Below are positions 8,101 through 16,174 of a stretch of 50,783 nt of DNA, piece by piece (position 1 is the first letter of the stretch; every line of letters starts with the position of its first letter). The notes under the pieces were generated by a model, which saw nothing but the letters and a program-made list of their open reading frames with translations, was not told the origin of the DNA and did not search any database. Position numbers and translations under genes: made by a program. Origin of the DNA: an uncultured Clostridia bacterium (GTDB lineage: Bacteria; Bacillota; DTU014); assembly GCA_900016865.1 (NCBI GenBank), contig FIZI01000011.1:1724-52506 (forward strand), in the 5' to 3' direction.

Positions 8101-10620
8101 CTGTCTCTCGAATCAGGCAGGCTTCTGCCTCTGTTGGTGTGCAGAGTCAACATGATCTACTCATGTCTGTTTCTTGGTGAATACAGCATGAGCTGTGAAT
8201 ATCTAAGGCTTACTCAAGCGGCAATCGAAGAGCGTGGTGACGATTTTGGCAAGTACGCAGGTGCATTTTATAATCACGCGGCGACGCTGTTCTATGTCCT
8301 TGGCGACTTCGATAAGGCGTCTTACTACCTCAGTGCCGGCAATCAGACGCAGGTAGATGCCGGATCACGTCGTCACCTCCATCTGTATAGGCAAGCTCTT
8401 GGGCTCTGTGTAAATCATGCAAAGACCGGAGCTCTGGATCTTGCCGAGGTAGAGGCGGTAATCGCAGATCACGAGAAGACCGTGTATGTCAAAGACTTCA
8501 GGCACTGGCTTCATGTTCTGGCAGACCTCCTGATCGACGCAGGAGAGTTGGAGAGGGCGGCGTCTCTCGTCTCCGAGAGCGAGAGGCTCACGAGCAGGTA
8601 CGACACACCTAAGCTGTCGGCTGAACTTCTCCTCTTGCAAGGACGGCTGTCGCAGGGCAACTCTGCTGTCAGGCTGATCTGCCGCTCAATCGAGCGTTGT
8701 AAGTCTATTATAGATCCCATGCTTGAGTTCGAGGCCAACAAGGCTCTTGGCGACGCCCTGTACTCTCAAGGCGACTTGCTGCGAGCAGCGGCCGCATATG
8801 CCTCAGCTGCAGATCTGCTGTACCGCTTGGCAAGAAACGTTCCGCAGGAATACCAACGGACGTTCATTCTGTCGCACAACAGGCAAACAGTGCGTGAGCG
8901 CCTGTTAGCCATCAGAAGATCCATATTGGAAAGCGAGTGCGGATTAACCCTCAGCGAAGAGGGCCGCGACCTCCACAAAGAGTCTGACACTCTGACAAGC
9001 TTTTTTGGCTTTATGGAGCTGTTCAAGAGGCTTTCGAATGAGGCGGCGTGTAGCTTGGTTATGCCGAGTGCAGGGGTTGTGGAATGGGTCGTCGATCTCC
9101 TCGACGAGATGCTTGACAGCCCGCGGTCAAACCACCAGTACAACGTCGAGAGGATTCTGTCCGTTCTTGCTGAGATAGCAGCTGCGGACACTGCATGCGT
9201 GATAGAAGAAGACAATGGAGACGTGATACCCACATACTGGGTAGGCACTGCTCCAGTGGCGGCAGAGTTGCGGCCAGTACTTGACCAGGCAAGATTGCAG
9301 TCCAGAGGCATTCTCATCAAAGAAGAGCCGGGAGACAAGCACCTTCGTGCCGATCTTGGGCTTCCTGAACACATCAGGGCTGTGATATGCATTCCGCTTT
9401 TCGAAGGGGGAATCGAAGATTCCTCGTTTAAGCCTGACCAGCGGCGGTCACGTCCTCGGTTGACCAGGAGCATACTAGGGTACTTGTACCTGTCGTCGTC
9501 ATCGGCATTTAGTCCGTTCAACGAACACACTTTCCGGGTGTGCCAGGGCCTTGCTGCAGTCATCAGGATTCTAATAGAAAACCGCCACCTCCGGCTCATA
9601 TCCTCGATCGACAAAGTCTCAGGAGTGTACACGCGCAAGTACTTCGAGCAGGCCATAGCCAATGAACTGCATAAAGCAGCGCGCGAGCAGTATCCGTTGT
9701 CGCTGATCATGATTGACGTCGATGAGTTCAAGAACGTCAACGACACCTACGGGCATCAGAGAGGAGATGAGATCCTAAGGGACATAGGCAGGATCCTCCT
9801 CGAAAACATCAGGCCGCAGGACATCTGTTGCCGCTATGGCGGTGAGGAATTCGCAATCTTGCTGCCTGATACTTCTGAAGCCGAAGCTGCTGTCGTGGCA
9901 GAACGCCTTCGCACAGCTGTCGAATCAGCCAAGCTAATGGGAACAAGCATGCCCTTGACCATCAGCCTGGGCATTGCGTCATACCCCACGCACGGCGAAT
10001 GGCAAGACGAACTCGTCACTCGTGCCGACCAAGCACTTTATCAGGCAAAACAGCTGGGCAAGAACAACACCATCGTCTGGGATCACTCAATAAGCGGCAC
10101 TGCCAAACGGATGGACAGGCTCGCCGGGATAGTCACAGGAAACACAGTTCAAGACCAGCGCAATGTCCTCGCAATTATTGAGATGATTGAGCTCATTCAC
10201 CAGCCGATCAAGAGAGAAGAAAAGATACATATTATCTTGGGCAGAGTCATCAGTGTACTCAGCGCCCAACTGTGCTCTCTAGTGTTGGTCACGGACGGGG
10301 ACAGTTCGTCCGCGCAAGTGTATACGAGAAAAAGCCAGGAAGAAGGCTGGGTATCCGATGTAGTCTGCAGCCAGCAGATCATTGACAGTGTCCTATCCTC
10401 CGGCGAATCCACCTATTGTGTAGACTGGGATCATGTCCATGGCCTTGACCCTGTGTCCGGAGACGCGCAATGGCACTCGGTGATCGCGGTTCCAATCAAG
10501 CGGGGAGACTCCATTCTAGGAGCTCTCTGTTTGTCAGCCTCCATCAACTACCACGAGTATGGCTCAAGCGAACTCAACTTCGCTGAAACTCTCGGCAAGA
10601 TCATATCACTCGTCCTCTAG
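5134..10620 (+). CDS. Giant signalling protein: pseudokinase - STAND/AAA ATPase - TPR - GAF - GGDEF diguanylate cyclase - GAF
   Basis: 1828 residues, predicted cytoplasmic. Residues about 25-290 have a Ser/Thr-kinase fold, but key catalytic positions are changed: the VAIK lysine position reads AVLRLI (about 59-64), the HRD loop reads YGCLGENT (about 160-167), and the DFG position reads LTRC. SPEQI and SDLYSLGVLL are retained, so it is probably a pseudokinase. Residues 305-590 form a STAND-type ATPase with Walker A GTMGIGKT (339-346) and Walker B VVVVFDNAQWAD. A TPR-rich helical region follows (about 750-1230), then GAF (about 1330-1490), GGDEF (about 1492-1647) and a second GAF. The cyclase has an intact GGEEF (1569-1573) and an RxxD product-inhibition site (1560-1563), so c-di-GMP synthesis is likely. 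AAAAAGGA at 5116-5122 supports the ATG at 5134. The same frame is open back to 4615, which overlaps the capA-like gene and is not used. The stop lies 88 nt upstream of gerKA, same strand. Confidence 0.9.
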   Translation: MTENTLLNHQTSLFQQREVTRGDCMELINRRYQVIDIAHDGSSSLCYLVEDLLQEGREAVLRLIRPEAVSGKAIDYLKRELPALKNIAHPGLVRIFDFGIVQSIDGRSALSLQYYLAHERIPPYRSVLEEYAGKDTESIVKAIVDLCHALGHLHDNGYIYGCLGENTVSVVDGHDGPTVKLTRCVLNAEAEKGIFKPYEVDPQFASPEQIRNDPVGPASDLYSLGVLLLYMLTRDDPDTVTVSAALAKHRESQGLELFGPLIDRLIAPIEERYTDTRQVIAHINAIMSSDFPLFTKSTRDRVVANTKLVGRDHELDKLNEWKVRVLMKNRRPSLTLVDGTMGIGKTRLLRELCFHMELERVRVFTVSFSEARQIAFEPVTQFIRSIVPLASVESLTKYGPELIKVVPDILSGYDIQPTPALSAEREMLRLCDRLANFILDTFDKQRVVVVFDNAQWADRQSLQLIEHMLSSPKAVALWLILTYRSEEVDGKPLQGLLERWHSSAETTRLTLSSFTPEATYELVVQLLGNSPILSRFSARVHRETEGNPLLIKDVVNALHSHGHLCIDDEGHWRTDFDVDGDTFKWPVPSNVYEAALNQVAGLPDDSRAVLETLSVFMSAAPLETVQEVCDIPRDRLIRILNELISLQLIDERDDDRGYTYEIRLRCVKRELYDFMEEPRKQELHNKVARALECSPNKDGTDLRHELVFHLKKAGELQLAFESALSTAQSLQEIGIDSRSQVFLTEAYEIAKRLGDDSQTTQILFLLSETYERLGLYEKALNAYRETLELASKTNDVRAKALAKQGIGLLQVRMNNIEAASDSLYEALDLAKSIGCTEAVLRATYSLCVMMLSKQRYDEIVELASKCLASYPDNEFLHIRGLLENLIGACYDAKGQSDEALVRFKESIRLFNLSGRYWEAARPINNIGNIYNDYVRMPEKARSYYQQAIDIVKKYGQPAIIETLLNNIGETYRAQDDHSKALEYYREAEKLSLESGRLLPLLVCRVNMIYSCLFLGEYSMSCEYLRLTQAAIEERGDDFGKYAGAFYNHAATLFYVLGDFDKASYYLSAGNQTQVDAGSRRHLHLYRQALGLCVNHAKTGALDLAEVEAVIADHEKTVYVKDFRHWLHVLADLLIDAGELERAASLVSESERLTSRYDTPKLSAELLLLQGRLSQGNSAVRLICRSIERCKSIIDPMLEFEANKALGDALYSQGDLLRAAAAYASAADLLYRLARNVPQEYQRTFILSHNRQTVRERLLAIRRSILESECGLTLSEEGRDLHKESDTLTSFFGFMELFKRLSNEAACSLVMPSAGVVEWVVDLLDEMLDSPRSNHQYNVERILSVLAEIAAADTACVIEEDNGDVIPTYWVGTAPVAAELRPVLDQARLQSRGILIKEEPGDKHLRADLGLPEHIRAVICIPLFEGGIEDSSFKPDQRRSRPRLTRSILGYLYLSSSSAFSPFNEHTFRVCQGLAAVIRILIENRHLRLISSIDKVSGVYTRKYFEQAIANELHKAAREQYPLSLIMIDVDEFKNVNDTYGHQRGDEILRDIGRILLENIRPQDICCRYGGEEFAILLPDTSEAEAAVVAERLRTAVESAKLMGTSMPLTISLGIASYPTHGEWQDELVTRADQALYQAKQLGKNNTIVWDHSISGTAKRMDRLAGIVTGNTVQDQRNVLAIIEMIELIHQPIKREEKIHIILGRVISVLSAQLCSLVLVTDGDSSSAQVYTRKSQEEGWVSDVVCSQQIIDSVLSSGESTYCVDWDHVHGLDPVSGDAQWHSVIAVPIKRGDSILGALCLSASINYHEYGSSELNFAETLGKIISLVL

Positions 10621-10659
10621 CAGCTCGAATAGATATCGCCAGACAAGGGGATATTAGGC

Positions 10660-10722
10660 ATGACTGATCTCTCTCTTGCGGAGACACCCCCTGAGGACAG
10701 CCAGGAGTATGAAATGGTTTAA
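10660..10722 (+). CDS. Possible 20-residue leader peptide overlapping the gerKA start
   Basis: An ATG at 10660 follows AAGGGG (10645-10650) with ideal 9-nt spacing. The frame runs 20 codons (begins MTDLSLAETPPED) and stops with TAA at 10720-10722, overlapping the gerKA ATG (10709) by 14 nt in another frame. The gerKA AGGAG (10703-10707) lies inside this short frame, only one base before its ATG. The arrangement suggests translational coupling. It could instead be the original gerKA N-terminus disconnected by a frameshift, since GerA N-termini are too variable to decide. Confidence 0.35.
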   Translation: MTDLSLAETPPEDSQEYEMV

Positions 10723-12370
10723 GCAGCTCAAACAGCTCTTCAGTACTAAGCATGACGACAGCAGCACAGATCCCGCGAACCTAGAGGACGACCGCCTCGA
10801 TATCAGCGAGCGCGAACACCTTGTTCAGAGCATCAGATTGGAACCCTCGATTGAGGCCAACCTTAAGGCTCTCAAGAAGATGATAGGGCCGTCTTGGGAT
10901 ATACCTATCAGGCCTTTGCTGCTCGGGACTCACAGGGTCCCTGCCGCGGTTGTCATCATTGAGGGATTCTCTGACAAAAACCAGGTTGCCGAGCTGACTC
11001 AAGCGCTTACAGTGGAGCTACTCAATAGCCCACTGCGCGACACTCCTGCCGAGAGCCTTCCTGAGGCCATAGTAGGTCGTCTACTCCAATCATCTAAAAT
11101 CGACTATGCCGACACTCTTGACGGTCTCTGGCGACTCCTGACTGGCGGTAATACGGTCATCTTGGTCGATGGCTACAACAGGGCGATTGGCTGCTCGAGC
11201 GAAGGAGCCGTCTACAGGGCGATAGAGGAACCAAGCTCCGAGACAGTTATGAGGGGACCTAGAGACGGCTTTATCGAGAGCATAGCGGAGAACATGTCTC
11301 TAGTGCGTAGGAGACTGCGGACCCCCAACCTCTGGAGCGAGCGTTTCATAGTGGGGAGTCTCACGAAGACACAAGTTGCGATGCTATACATAAAGGGGCT
11401 CGCTCACGAGGAACTAATCGAGGAGTTGAGACAGCGAATCAGCCGCATACGAATCGATGGGATACTGGGAGCCGGGCAGATTGAGGAGTTTATCGAGGAT
11501 CAGCCGGCCAGCCTGTTCCCACTCGTGTTTCAGACAGAGAGACCCGATCGGGCCGCGTCGATGCTGCTCGAAGGCAGGATCGCGATAATGATTGACGGGA
11601 CTCCCTTCGTTCTGTGCGTCCCCACAGAGTTTTCAATGCTGCTGCATGCGCCTGACGACTACTACGAAAAGGTACCGTCAGGCACAATACTCGGGTCACT
11701 CCGTTATCTGGCATTCTGGAGCTCAATACTGATACCCGGAGCATATACCGCTACCTTGACGTTTCATCAGGAACTCATCCCAACGGAGCTTCTCATAAAG
11801 ATCATTGCGTCGCGCGAGGGAGTCCCCTTTCCTGTCGCCGTAGAGGTCTTCCTCATGGAGTTTGTGTTTGAGCTCCTTCGGGAGGCGGGTCTACGGCTTC
11901 CCAAGGCGATCGGCTCAGCGGTAACCATAGTAGGGGCGCTCATACTTGGCGATGCCGCGATCAACGCTGGGCTGGTATCACCACCGGTAGTCATAGTCGT
12001 AGCGTTGACAGCACTGTCGTCATTCTCGACACCGACCTACTCGTTCTCTCTCGCAGCAAGGCTATCCAGATTTGTCTTTGTCATCTTAGGCGCGGTACTT
12101 GGGCTGTTTGGGGTTCAGTTCGGATTCCTATTGCTCCTAATGTTCCTTACCTCACTAAGATCATTCGGATATCCTTATTTCTCGCCGTTTGGACCACTGA
12201 TACTCAGCAACATGAAGGACGTCCTGTACCGCACCTGGTGGTGGGATATGATCCGGCGCCCGTTCCCCGTCGGATCGAGAGAGCCCATCAGGCAGCCTCC
12301 CGGCCGCAAGCCCAGGCCAGGGCTTGAGAAAGAGGAGGTCGAAAAGAGAGAAGCTAGAAGATCGGAGTGA
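10709..12370 (+). CDS. gerKA: Spore germination protein, GerA/GerKA family (receptor A subunit)
   Basis: A-subunit of a germinant receptor in the inner spore membrane (Spore_GerA family). In Bacillus these assemble with B and C subunits, and receptor oligomers act as nutrient-gated ion channels. The 553 residues have the usual plan: a hydrophilic N-terminal half with family motifs (IVGRLLQSSKIDYADTLD, YNRAIGCSS, GPRDGFIES, RRRLRTPNLW), then a C-terminal half with several membrane helices (after EVPSGTILGSLRYLAFW-like residues) and a basic tail. The start ATG 10709 has AGGAG too close upstream. A TTG at 10676 is in the same frame. The short frame at 10660 may drive coupled translation. The operon continues with gerKB, gerKC and a small two-helix protein. 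The germinant is unknown. Confidence 0.93.
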   Translation: MKWFKQLKQLFSTKHDDSSTDPANLEDDRLDISEREHLVQSIRLEPSIEANLKALKKMIGPSWDIPIRPLLLGTHRVPAAVVIIEGFSDKNQVAELTQALTVELLNSPLRDTPAESLPEAIVGRLLQSSKIDYADTLDGLWRLLTGGNTVILVDGYNRAIGCSSEGAVYRAIEEPSSETVMRGPRDGFIESIAENMSLVRRRLRTPNLWSERFIVGSLTKTQVAMLYIKGLAHEELIEELRQRISRIRIDGILGAGQIEEFIEDQPASLFPLVFQTERPDRAASMLLEGRIAIMIDGTPFVLCVPTEFSMLLHAPDDYYEKVPSGTILGSLRYLAFWSSILIPGAYTATLTFHQELIPTELLIKIIASREGVPFPVAVEVFLMEFVFELLREAGLRLPKAIGSAVTIVGALILGDAAINAGLVSPPVVIVVALTALSSFSTPTYSFSLAARLSRFVFVILGAVLGLFGVQFGFLLLLMFLTSLRSFGYPYFSPFGPLILSNMKDVLYRTWWWDMIRRPFPVGSREPIRQPPGRKPRPGLEKEEVEKREARRSE

Positions 12371-12376
12371 TGAGAC

Positions 12377-13477
12377 CTGATCGAGAAGATCCACAATCGT
12401 CAGCTTCTACTCATGCTCTTCATCATACGCTCTACTGTCTCGATTGCCACTCTGCCCGTTCTCACAACGGGAGAAGCTGCACAGGACGCTTGGGCATCGT
12501 CACTCCTGGTTGTTCCTGGAACAGTCCTGATAGTGCTGCTAGTCGGTGGCTTGGGGATCAAGTTCAAAGAAATGACAGTAGTTGAGTACAGTGCAGAGCT
12601 GCTCGGAAGACCACTTGGCGCAGTCGTGTCCAGCCTGTTCTTGTTGGTGTTCTTGCACTTCGCTGCTACAGACATCAGGGTCTATGCGGAGGTGCTCATA
12701 TCTGGGTTTACACCGAAGACACCGATCCCGTTCATCGTAGGTATAGTGATAGCACTCGCCGTTATAGCATCCCAGCTAGGCATAGAAACAATCGGGCGAA
12801 TGGCCGACGTGCTGACTCCGTTGTTTGTTCTCTTCATTGCCCTCGGAATCTTGGGCTGCCTAGTAACATTTGATATACAGCATCTTGAGCCTGTGTTGTC
12901 TAGAGGCTCGATGCCAATTATTTCAGGCGCACTAACGCCTACTGCTCTGGGTGCCAAATACCTAACCTTAGCTATGCTCATCCCAAATACGACTAAGCCG
13001 TCAAAAGCTCTGACGTACGCGGTGGTGTCGGTTCTACTGTCTGGAGTAGTTCTTATCGCTGTCGCAACATCTACGGTGGCCGTTCTTGGAGCAGACCTGA
13101 GTCGAAACACTGTGTTTCCATTTTTCAAAGCGTTGAGGTCTGTGAGGATCACCCAACTCATACAGCGCATAGAAGCGCTTGCGGTCATCTCGTGGGGATA
13201 TGGGGTATTCATAGATGTCTCGCTCCTTCTCTACTCGGGGGCCAAGGGATTGTCCCAGCTATTGGGTCTTGATGATTACCGGGTGCTGCTCCTGCCGCTC
13301 GCTGTTATTTGGGGATTCTACACAGTTGAATCGCACGATACACTGCTTGAGCTCATGCATGTCTACAGACCTAGCACACTGATTCCTTTCGTCACAGTGA
13401 TGGTGTTTGTCCCGTACATCGTACTATGGATAGCCTATTTGATCCGCGTTCGTAGATCGCATGGGGAAAGCGGGTGA
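12377..13477 (+). CDS. gerKB: Spore germination protein, GerB/GerKB family (permease-like B subunit), probable non-ATG start
   Basis: B-subunit of the germinant receptor, an APC-superfamily transporter-like protein with about ten membrane helices that holds the germinant-binding pocket in studied homologues. The first ATG (12413) gives 354 residues but would remove the family's N-terminal motif. The frame upstream reads LIEKIHNRQLLL directly before it, matching the usual start of GerB proteins (xEKIsxRQ). It is open back to 12374. The CTG at 12377 lies 9 nt after GGAG (12364-12367) and 6 nt after the gerKA stop, so a CTG start (or ATC at 12380) is likely. A one-base indel after the out-of-frame ATG at 12370 is the alternative. 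The stop overlaps the gerKC GTG by 4 nt. Confidence 0.9.
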   Translation: MIEKIHNRQLLLMLFIIRSTVSIATLPVLTTGEAAQDAWASSLLVVPGTVLIVLLVGGLGIKFKEMTVVEYSAELLGRPLGAVVSSLFLLVFLHFAATDIRVYAEVLISGFTPKTPIPFIVGIVIALAVIASQLGIETIGRMADVLTPLFVLFIALGILGCLVTFDIQHLEPVLSRGSMPIISGALTPTALGAKYLTLAMLIPNTTKPSKALTYAVVSVLLSGVVLIAVATSTVAVLGADLSRNTVFPFFKALRSVRITQLIQRIEALAVISWGYGVFIDVSLLLYSGAKGLSQLLGLDDYRVLLLPLAVIWGFYTVESHDTLLELMHVYRPSTLIPFVTVMVFVPYIVLWIAYLIRVRRSHGESG

Positions 13478-14712
13478 CTAGAATCCGTAACGTCTGCTTT
13501 CGGATCACGTTGATCGCTCTGATTATCTCAATCACATCCGTAACGATGACAGGCTGCTGGAATCGTAGGGAACCGGTGGGGCTTCTGTTCCCTACGCTGC
13601 TAGGTTTTGATATTGACGAGACGGGCGAATACATAGTGTTTGCCCAGTTTCCAAATCCCACTGTCGCGTCGGGAGCAGCGGCAAACGGAGGCGGCGGTGG
13701 CCGCTCGCTGTCCTTCTGGGTAAACATCGGCAGAGGCCAGACGCCTTACAGCGCTCTGAAAGACCTTGCTCTCACCACCTCCAGGCTGATCTCCCTTACA
13801 CACGTTACTGTACTCCTCATCTCGGAGAAGCTCGCCAGGCAGGGAATCGGTCCTATCGTTGAGCTTTTTTTGCGCAACCACGAGCTTCGACTCATCGTGC
13901 GGACTGCGATTGTAGAAGGGAGCATAACAGACCTGCTTGAGAGCGAACTGCCTCTGGAGCCGACACCTGGTCTTGGAATGCACCGAATGCTCGAGTTTAT
14001 TAGGGACGAGAGGTCTCAAATACCAGAAGGGAACCTATTGGAGAAGCTAAGAGAGATGGCGGAGCCAGGCCATGATCCCATGTTTATGCGTATGACTGTT
14101 CTCCCTGCAGCAAAGGAGCAATCATTCACAGATCCAGGTACTACACAAGGGGAGATGGCCAAGCCCATCGTCAAGATACACGGAAGCGCGGTTTTCCGCA
14201 AAGACAAGATGGTCGGTTGGTTAGACGACCATGAGTCTGGGGGTGCAAACTGGGTACTAGGCACTATCTCTCGAGCGACCTATGTAGTAGCGGCACCACA
14301 GCATGACTGCCTAGTCACTATAGAGTTGCTGCAGAGAAGCCGTGAAGTAAAGCCGCTCATCTCCGGAGACGAAATAGGCGTTAATGTGAAGATCGGCGCG
14401 GTCGCCAGAGTGCAGGACATAACGGGTCGCATTCCCGTCGACCGCGACGACCGAGAGACCGTTGAGTGGCTGACACAAGAAGTCGTAGGACACATAGAGA
14501 ATGATGTTCAACTGGCTCTTAGCAAAGCCAGAGAGCTGGGTGCCGACGTCTTCGGCTTCGGCAACCTTATCTACAGAAAGGAACCACGGGTCTGGGAGCA
14601 GATCGGTGAAGACCGCTGGCATGAGCTCTTCCAGACTCTCAAGGTCAATGTCGACGTTGAAGTCCACGTCAGGCGCCCAGGACTGGTGATATCGTCGTTC
14701 ACTCCGCGATAG
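13474..14712 (+). CDS. gerKC: Spore germination lipoprotein, Ger(x)C/GerKC family (receptor C subunit)
   Basis: Lipid-anchored C-subunit on the outer face of the inner spore membrane. The 412 residues begin with a basic, hydrophobic signal peptide and a lipobox ending at Cys28 (VTMTGC), followed by WNRREPVGLLFPTLLGFDID, the usual GerAC start (CW-x-RE). The middle (SRLISLTHVTVLLISEKLARQGI) and C-terminal domain with ELGADVFGFGNLIYRKEPRVWEQI are typical of the family. The GTG start overlaps the gerKB stop (GTGA), so translation is coupled. Diacylglyceryl transfer to Cys28 is expected from the family. Confidence 0.93.
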   Translation: MTRIRNVCFRITLIALIISITSVTMTGCWNRREPVGLLFPTLLGFDIDETGEYIVFAQFPNPTVASGAAANGGGGGRSLSFWVNIGRGQTPYSALKDLALTTSRLISLTHVTVLLISEKLARQGIGPIVELFLRNHELRLIVRTAIVEGSITDLLESELPLEPTPGLGMHRMLEFIRDERSQIPEGNLLEKLREMAEPGHDPMFMRMTVLPAAKEQSFTDPGTTQGEMAKPIVKIHGSAVFRKDKMVGWLDDHESGGANWVLGTISRATYVVAAPQHDCLVTIELLQRSREVKPLISGDEIGVNVKIGAVARVQDITGRIPVDRDDRETVEWLTQEVVGHIENDVQLALSKARELGADVFGFGNLIYRKEPRVWEQIGEDRWHELFQTLKVNVDVEVHVRRPGLVISSFTPR

Positions 14713-14934
14713 ATGCATAGGAGGCTTTGGCAGGTGCTGTGGTTTGTAGTGCCGATGATCATAATGGCTGCAGCTCAAGGAAGGCGTCTGTACCTAGACC
14801 GGATGTTTAAGGAGCTCGCAGCCTTTGCGGCAGTATGGATCGTGGCAGTCATATACGGAATCGTGACGCTATCAGGGATAAGAATACCAAAGCCAATCGA
14901 GATAATCGCTGCCTTGTTTGAGCGCGTTTTTTAG
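14713..14934 (+). CDS. Small two-helix membrane protein, candidate D subunit of the germinant receptor
   Basis: 73 residues with two hydrophobic segments (about 8-21, and 35-56) separated by a basic loop (RRLYLDRMFKE). The ATG follows the gerKC stop immediately, with no base in between. Small two-helix D proteins are encoded in or next to several Bacillus ger operons and modulate receptor function. Size, topology and position agree with that class. No sequence-level homology was tested, so the assignment is by context. Confidence 0.6.
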   Translation: MHRRLWQVLWFVVPMIIMAAAQGRRLYLDRMFKELAAFAAVWIVAVIYGIVTLSGIRIPKPIEIIAALFERVF

Positions 14935-14975
14935 CTGCGCCTGACAACGCTACTACCGTTTTCAGCAATGCGTCT

Positions 14976-16166
14976 ATGGACATAGCCGTATGGACCGCAA
15001 GTCTCTTTGTTTCAAGTACCATCCCGAAGGCCAAACGAGAGCTTGGCCTCTGGCGTAAGCGCGCCCTCTGTATCTCTTGTCCAAAGCTTCGCAAACAGGC
15101 GCTTGCCAGCATAGACAAGAAGGAGTTCCACGTCCTAGGCGGTTCTGTCTACGCTCTGTACCCACGTGGGCCAGCCCGACAATACAGAGCCGACATCCTA
15201 CGAGCGATCACAGCCATTCAGACAATCAGCGACTACCTCGACAATCTCTGCGACAGAGCAGGCGAGAGTGACGAACACGCGTTTCGCCAATTGCACAAGT
15301 CGATGCTAGATGCTCTTGATCCTGATCAATCCTCGAGAAGCTCGCGGGGGCATCGGCCCAGCTCGTCGACTGCCCCATCCGAGACGCTCACCTCAGCTCG
15401 TCCAAACGGGGATAAGCGAATGCGATCGAAAGAAACTGATTCATACTACTTCGGCTACCCCTACTGCGAAGACAGCGGGTACCTCTCCGCGCTAGTCAAC
15501 GCGTGCAGAGCCAGCCTTGCCTCCCTGCCGGGATATGAATCCGTGAAAGCGCACGCACTCCACCTTGCCAAGCTCTACTGCGATCTCCAGTCACTCAAGC
15601 ACCTAGATCAATCGGTTAGGCTCAGACGGCTGAAGGATTGGGCATCTACCAATCTCGAGCAAGCGCAGTCTATGCGGCAGTTCTCCTCACTGGAGCCGAT
15701 CGAGTGGTGGGAATTCGCTGCAGCAACCGGGTCTACTCTGGGGCTTTTCGCCTTATTCGCTATAGCCGCAGAGGGCCATGCGAAGGTCAATACTATCGAA
15801 AACGTCCTCAGCGCATACTTCCCGTCTATCTGCGGTCTTCACATACTTCTCGACTACCTCATCGACCTTGAGGAGGATCGAACTCACAACGACCTCAACT
15901 TCGTCTCCTTCTACTCCAATGACCAGCACAGATACGATCGCCTGACAGCCTTTGTCAAAGAAGCGACTGCAAGAGCACGCTCGCTGCCTAGACCGGGATT
16001 TCATCTCATGGTCGTAAGGGGACTGCTGGCGCTCTACCTGTCTGACCCCAAGGTAAGAGCCTGCGGGCTTTCAGACGAAGCAGTCAGGCTGTGCAAAGCC
16101 GCGGGAGGACCGACGCTACTGATGCGTCAGTCCTGTTTGGGTTTGAGGCGCATTGGCGTGTTCTGA
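14976..16166 (+). CDS. ytpB: YtpB-like tetraprenyl-beta-curcumene synthase (DUF2600)
   Basis: Terpene cyclase family that in Bacillus subtilis converts C35 heptaprenyl diphosphate to tetraprenyl-beta-curcumene, the precursor of sporulenes and baciterpenols. The 396 residues carry the hallmark TISDYLDNLCDR (about 83-94), an N-terminal KAKRELGLWRKRA, the motif RKQALASIDKKEFHVLGGSVYAL, and the later acidic segment LLDYLIDLEEDRTHNDLNFV (about 290-309). A Ser/Arg-rich stretch near 118-145 is an insertion of low conservation. The ATG at 14976 has no clear Shine-Dalgarno site, so it may rely on coupling with the germination operon 41 nt upstream. It is convergent with the polyprenyl diphosphate synthase gene, which would supply its substrate. 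No squalene-hopene-type cyclase is in the window. Confidence 0.88.
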   Translation: MDIAVWTASLFVSSTIPKAKRELGLWRKRALCISCPKLRKQALASIDKKEFHVLGGSVYALYPRGPARQYRADILRAITAIQTISDYLDNLCDRAGESDEHAFRQLHKSMLDALDPDQSSRSSRGHRPSSSTAPSETLTSARPNGDKRMRSKETDSYYFGYPYCEDSGYLSALVNACRASLASLPGYESVKAHALHLAKLYCDLQSLKHLDQSVRLRRLKDWASTNLEQAQSMRQFSSLEPIEWWEFAAATGSTLGLFALFAIAAEGHAKVNTIENVLSAYFPSICGLHILLDYLIDLEEDRTHNDLNFVSFYSNDQHRYDRLTAFVKEATARARSLPRPGFHLMVVRGLLALYLSDPKVRACGLSDEAVRLCKAAGGPTLLMRQSCLGLRRIGVF

Positions 16167-16174
16167 TCAACCGC

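Noticed and set aside
8766-9746. 326-codon minus-strand frame inside the giant signalling gene
   Set aside because: It is the shadow of the GAF/GGDEF coding region; Ser/Arg-rich and without a family resemblance.
12367-12585. 72-codon plus-strand frame at the gerKA-gerKB junction
   Set aside because: Out of frame with gerKB and with no membrane character; only its ATG at 12370 matters, as a possible indel signal.
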